Source: Nelumbo lutea
Lineage: Eukaryota > Streptophyta > Magnoliopsida > Proteales > Nelumbonaceae
Direction: 5' to 3'
Length of the DNA: 64,000 nucleotides
Assembly: GCA_022828595.1 (NCBI GenBank)
Contig: JAKGHH010000005.1
Coordinates: 25,370,193 to 25,434,192, forward strand
Position numbers and translations under genes: made by a program. Shown here one piece after another: positions 60,177 to 64,000 of the stretch; position 1 is the stretch's first letter, and every line of letters begins with the position of its first letter. The notes beneath the pieces are model-generated. The model was not told the DNA's origin. It did not search any database and saw only the letters and a program-made list of their open reading frames with translations.

Positions 60177-60839
60177 CTATGTGGGCGAAGCTCGTTCCTC
60201 ACCTTGCTCCGCAGGCCACTCTAGTTTGAGGTCGTTGGCCGCCTTGGTTTTTCCCTTCAGGGCGGCAACATAACACTTGCGGGACTCGAGCTGGTCGCCC
60301 CGCGCTACCCCCACACCGAAGTCCGTAGGGAACTTCATGTTCAAATAGTAGGTGGAGACCACCGCCCGTAGGATATGCGTGATTGGCCGCCCTATTATGG
60401 CATTGTATGGGGAGGGGGTCGCGACTACCAAGAAATCATGGTTGAGTCTGACCGCACAAGGCCATGTGCCGACTTCCACAGGTACTGTTATTTTTCTGAG
60501 GGGCCTGACTTCCTCTCCGCTGAAACCCACCAGGGGAGTGTTCGCGGGCTTCAGCTCGCTCTTCTGTAACTGTAGCTGGTCAAACGCTGATTTAAAGAGG
60601 ATGTCCGCTGAGCTGCCTGAATCTATGAGTACGCGTCTGACCTCGAAGTCGTTGATCCTTAGTTTAATGACAAGCGCGTCATCATGGGGGTAGCGGACCC
60701 CTCGTGCGTCGTCCTCCGTGAAGAAGATTGGTTCTTCGGTCTTTGGTCTCTTTGGGGGGTTCCATTCCTCGAGGGCCGCTTCGCGAACTGAAGTCTGGGC
60801 CGTTGCCGAGGTACACCCTGCTACCACCGAACCTCCCAC
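60177..60839 (-). CDS. Tat protease region
   Basis: An open minus-strand stretch of 220 codons within the gag-pol frame. It has FFTEDDARGVRYPHDDALV, then the aspartic protease active site RRVLIDSGSSADILFKSAF (near 60595-60650), and IIGRPITHILRAVVSTYYLN near 60350. The active site is intact. It would be part of a polyprotein rather than start at its first ATG. Confidence 0.8.
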   Translation of the reverse strand: MGGSVVAGCTSATAQTSVREAALEEWNPPKRPKTEEPIFFTEDDARGVRYPHDDALVIKLRINDFEVRRVLIDSGSSADILFKSAFDQLQLQKSELKPANTPLVGFSGEEVRPLRKITVPVEVGTWPCAVRLNHDFLVVATPSPYNAIIGRPITHILRAVVSTYYLNMKFPTDFGVGVARGDQLESRKCYVAALKGKTKAANDLKLEWPAEQGEERASPT

Positions 60840-60841
60840 AA

Positions 60842-62689
60842 TTACATAGATGGTTCCCCGAATTGGCCTCTAGGCTGTCGCTGCAACGGTTCGGCAGGTC
60901 TACTGCTAGACTCGGGGGCATCCTTTTCGTACTCCCCTTGCCGACCTACCTTATTGTTATTATTGTTGCGTTGTACGAAGTTTCTCAAGTATCCGTGACG
61001 GATGAGCCCCTCTATCTCGTCTTGGAGATTATTACACTGCTTGGTACTATGACCATGGTCTCTATGGAAACTACAATACAAGTTCTTATTTCTCTCGTTC
61101 GGATTTCCCTTTAGGCAAGGTGGCCACTTCACGTATGGGGCGTCCTTGATCGTCATTAAGATCTCGGTCCGCCTTGTGTTTAACGGCGTGTAATCCGTCC
61201 GAACTGCTAGGGGAGCTCGGAACGATTGGTTCGGCTTCGGCTCCTGGGCCGGGTTTTTCCTGTCGACTGGGTTGGAGAGCTCGCTTTCCCTCTTTCTTTT
61301 CTCGTTTCCGCCTTCGGTTCGTTGGTTGATTTCTTCCTCTGTCCTCATGAACTTGTCTGCGAGCTTGAGGAATTCGGCCACGGTTGCGGGCTAGTCAGAT
61401 ACCATGTGCCATTTGAATTCTTTGTGCGTTACCCCTCTTTTGGCCGCCGCGAGCTGCACCGCGGGGTCCAACCGCAGTATCTGCAAGCATACTTCATTGA
61501 ACCGCTTGATGTAGCCCCGAATGGATTCTCCTTCCCTTTGGACTACTCCGAAGATGCTTTCCTTTGTTCTGGGGCACCGTTTGCTGGTGACAAAGTGTGT
61601 GGTGAAGACCTGCACGAACTGGGCCCAACACTTTATCGACCCGGGGGCCAGGTTCCTGTACCAAGTGCGGGCTACCCCCCTGAGGGTGGTGGTGAAGGCC
61701 ACGCACATGCACGATTCGCTGGCCGTAGCGAGGTGCATTTGGGACTGGAAAGTGTCAACGTGGTCGTTGGGGTCGAAGGACCCGTCGTACTTGTCTAGAG
61801 GTGGGAGCTTGAAATTTCTGGGTAAGGGGACCGCCAGGAGTTCTGATGCGAGAGGGGAAGGAACTGAGAGAATCGGGGTAGCTCCTACCTCATCCGAGCT
61901 CGTCTCTTCTTTGCCTCTGAGCTCTGACAAGACACGGGTGGCGGTTCGGCGACTTCGTCGGCGCCTTCGTTGTTGAGTGGGCTTTGTACTGGCGCTGCTG
62001 GCCTCCGTGTTGCCGAGCTTGATGGGCCCGGAATGCTGGTAGTCTGTCGGGGTGCCGAATTGGTTTTCCGTGAGCGGGAACTCGGGCTTGGAGCGCTGAG
62101 GTGTCGATCTCGCGGGCGAGGTTCCCGACCCGCCTGCGAGCTGCGAGGCGGGGATGATTTTTTTCTCTCTTCGGCCTGGGGACGAGGCCTGGCTGTTAGG
62201 GGGGTTCTGGGGCCGGGAGGCCTTTCCTTGGTGGGGGCGTCCATCCTGTGGGGAGGCCTTGACCGACCTCGGAGCGGGGTGGCGAGGTGGAAGTAGTGGT
62301 TGGTTCAGCGGCAGTTGGGGGAACTGCTGTTGATAGTGATACAGGGAGATGTTGTGCAGCACTTGGTGCCGGTGAAGCTGGTGCTGCTGGAACTGTTGCA
62401 TTTGGGCTTGCATTGCCCGCATGCACTGCATCAGGTCGTCCAACCGGTTTTGGCTGGCTGCCAGGGGGACGACAGTCGGTTCAGTAAAGGTTGTCTCAAT
62501 AGGGGGAGGAAAGGGGATGCTTGTGGTAGGAAGGTTTACGGGTGCCACTGCTTGTGGCGCATTCAAGCTGGGGATCCCATCCACCGAAAGGGGGATGGTG
62601 AACTGTCCAACGCACACCACGGGGACTTGAAGTTGTTCCCCGATGGTGTTTGTCTCCGTGCCACGTCCGGCGTTGCTGGAGGAGGCCAT
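60842..62689 (-). pseudogene. Tat gag
   Basis: Minus strand, start at ATG ending 62689 (MASSSNAGRGTETNTIG). A long glutamine/proline-rich N-terminus (residues 60-200) and a basic stretch (RRRRRSRRT) precede the gag core: LPPLDKYDGSFDPNDHVDTF, then WYRNLAPGSIKCWAQF and QREGESIRGYIKRFNEV. A TAG at 61391-61393 breaks the frame, which continues VAEFLKLADKFMRTEEEIN. The nucleocapsid-like zinc motif CSFHRDHGHSTKQCNNL is near 61030. With one codon restored the gag would be about 615 residues. Confidence 0.82.
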
Positions 62690-62747
62690 GAGTGTTGGGT
62701 TTTTTGAAGAAAAGGGATTATGGAAGTTTGGAGGGAGGCTTTTTGAA

Positions 62748-62770
62748 GCGTTCCCACAGACGGCGCCAAT
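62748..62770 (-). other. Primer binding site of Tat element
   Basis: On the minus strand TTGGCGCCGTCTGTGGGAAC follows the LTR end. It is common in Tat/Ogre elements; the tRNA is probably tRNA-Arg, but I cannot verify that here. Confidence 0.75.
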
Positions 62771-63602
62771 TGATGATGCGCGATCCGGCCGGTCTTACCT
62801 GTCAACGACCTTGCTTCTGAACTGAATAGTAGGGAACCTGAAGCGGAGGAGATGAGGAAGCTTCGGGGGGAACCCGGTGTAACGACTCCGAAACTTAAGT
62901 TAGAATCCTTCAATGGCATGGTAAAACCAGATGGCGCAAAGTTTGCATACCTTGTTTGTTGGGGGCAGGGGGCTCTTATAATCACTTCGCGCACTCACTC
63001 CGAGGTCCTTGTCAGGTCGGGTATGATTACCCTTGCGTTTGTCAATTCGGCCATCGTCCTTTCTGCTGGGACAGAATTGTCACTGCCTAATCGTCTCTCT
63101 AACTGGAGATGGCGGTGTCAGTGACGGTGGCAGGTGGCCGTTTAGAGTGCGGCCGCCAAGCGTCAGATCCCAAATCAGTCAGGTGTGGCGCCCTCGGGCA
63201 CGAACTTCCTTAGTGTCAGACATGGTACGACTTGTTTGGTTTTGGTGCCCAGAAGGTGATGCGGAGTGGTGAGCGAGGCGAAGTCTTGAGTTCGGAGGTA
63301 TCTATAGGGCAGGTCAGTTCGGCGAGGTGTATCCCGAACTGTTACAAGGCAGGCCAGTTCGGCGAGGTATATCCCGAACTGTTATAAGGTTGGGCAATTC
63401 GGCGGGGTATATTCCGAACTGAATGTAGGCCAGTTCGGATTACTTTCTGATTTTGGGTCAAGGATGAGTTCGAGCCCCCAGTAGGGAGTTCGGTCCGCTG
63501 GTGTCCCCTTGATGTTCACGCCTTAGGCTTACTTTTTTGCCAAGCTGTTGTTTTTGCCACGTTTCGCATAACTGTGAGGTCGGGCCAAATCTTCCTTTGT
63601 CT
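62771..63602 (-). repeat. 5' LTR of Tat element
   Basis: + strand start TGATGATGCGCGATCC. It matches the other LTR to CCAAATCTTCCTT (63597), after which the expected CATCA is altered (TGTCTA). The end is therefore approximate. It carries 40-base repeats at 63315-63434. Confidence 0.85.
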
Positions 63603-63815
63603 AATCTCTAAATAATGGTTTAACACCATTATAGTTTTTCTTTTCATATATTTCTTTCCACGGTTTCAGCCTTTTCAATCTAAAATTGATCTATGGCTAC
63701 ATAACCTCTTCCACAAAGTAAAGATCATAGATGTAATGGCTCCCCAACTAAGGTTGAATATATTATTAGAAGCTAAAGCTCAAGATGGAACCAAGGAATT
63801 TGGCATTTTGATATC
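63603..63815. other. DNA right of the Tat element, no gene seen
   Basis: AT-rich sequence with no supported feature. Confidence 0.5.
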
Positions 63816-63995
63816 TTAAGAAACAACTATCAAACAGTTGATAGAATTTCGCAGTCTGCCTGCAATAAGGTTAAACAAAAGCGTCCAGATGCAGGGGCTT
63901 TCCGGCGGTGCTTGTGGTGGAATTAATGGTGGCGTTATCGGCCATAGATCCTGCCACGGATCATTTGCCAGCGCACCGATCACTTCTTGCACCAT
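63816..63995 (-). CDS. Short hypothetical reading frame at the right edge
   Basis: 59 codons on the minus strand, ATG at 63993-63995, stop TTA complement at 63816-63818. It reads MVQEVIGALANDPWQDLWPI, a proline-rich patch (PPLIPPQAPPESP), and a hydrophobic end. I do not recognise it. Base composition is higher in G+C than the DNA beside it, so it could be an exon or part of a repeat that continues past the window. Confidence 0.3.
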   Translation of the reverse strand: MVQEVIGALANDPWQDLWPITPPLIPPQAPPESPCIWTLLFNLIAGRLRNSINCLIVVS

Positions 63996-64000
63996 GGACG

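Larger units (their letters stand above)
53296..63602 (-). mobile_element. Tat-lineage Gypsy retrotransposon with an antisense extra gene
   Basis: A 10.3 kb minus-strand element with LTRs 53296-54127 and 62771-63602. Minus-strand order is primer site, gag, protease, RT, RNase H, a second (archaeal-type) RNase H remnant, integrase, then an extra spliced gene on the opposite strand, and the purine tract (complement of TTGCCCCCCACTC, 54129-54141). The second RNase H and the antisense gene mark the Tat lineage. Stops and frameshifts break gag-pol and integrase, so it is not autonomous now. No target duplication was found: AGAGG left, TAATC right. It is GC-rich compared with its surroundings. Confidence 0.9.

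Noticed and set aside
61226..62707. Several plus-strand frames opposite the Tat gag
   Set aside because: They are shadows of the minus-strand gag in GC-rich DNA, with no domain or splice support, unlike the antisense gene at 54820-56797.

Overview
The window is nuclear DNA of a flowering plant. It holds spliced exons with GT-AG introns, plant-type Copia and Gypsy retrotransposons whose primer sites match plant tRNAs, a plant LINE and several MITEs. There is no prokaryotic gene organisation. The species cannot be named from the sequence; a TE-rich angiosperm with very long introns fits.

One host gene is clear: a PhoD-like metallophosphatase on the + strand. Eight exons are visible between 6251 and 47491 (6251-6478, 6645-6766, 7027-7087, 7481-7621, 41719-41826, 42027-42255, 45235-45483, 47409-47491). 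They join in phase without a stop. The first exon or exons lie left of the window. The intron from 7622 to 41718 is about 34 kb and is almost filled by nested mobile elements.

Layout: 1-6199, degenerate Copia DNA upstream of the first visible exon, with a MITE in its 3' LTR. 6251-7621, four exons. 8886-12782, an internally deleted minus-strand Copia (TSD tccta). About 12850-27493, a 5'-truncated LINE split by a Gypsy complex (13938-27206, TSD tggtg). That complex is a tail-to-tail inverted duplication, and its left arm is itself split by an Athila-type deletion derivative (15719-22730). 27493-29976, unclassified repeat-like DNA. 29982-40820, a minus-strand Copia whose LTR was later hit by a younger plus-strand Copia (35181-40649, TSD gcaat). 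41719-47491, the remaining exons; one intron carries a Copia 3' fragment and nested MITEs. About 47500-53295, AT-rich intergenic DNA. 53296-63602, a Tat-lineage Gypsy on the minus strand that carries a spliced, oppositely oriented extra gene (54820-56797) with its own TATA box.

The insertion order can be read from the interruptions: LINE, then Gypsy, then its inverted duplication, then Athila; separately, Copia C then Copia D. Nearly all element genes are broken, whereas the host exons remain open, which argues that the phosphatase is still under selection despite a 34 kb intron. The most unusual structures are the Gypsy palindrome, the Athila protease fused in frame to an integrase C-terminus, and the antisense spliced gene of the Tat element.
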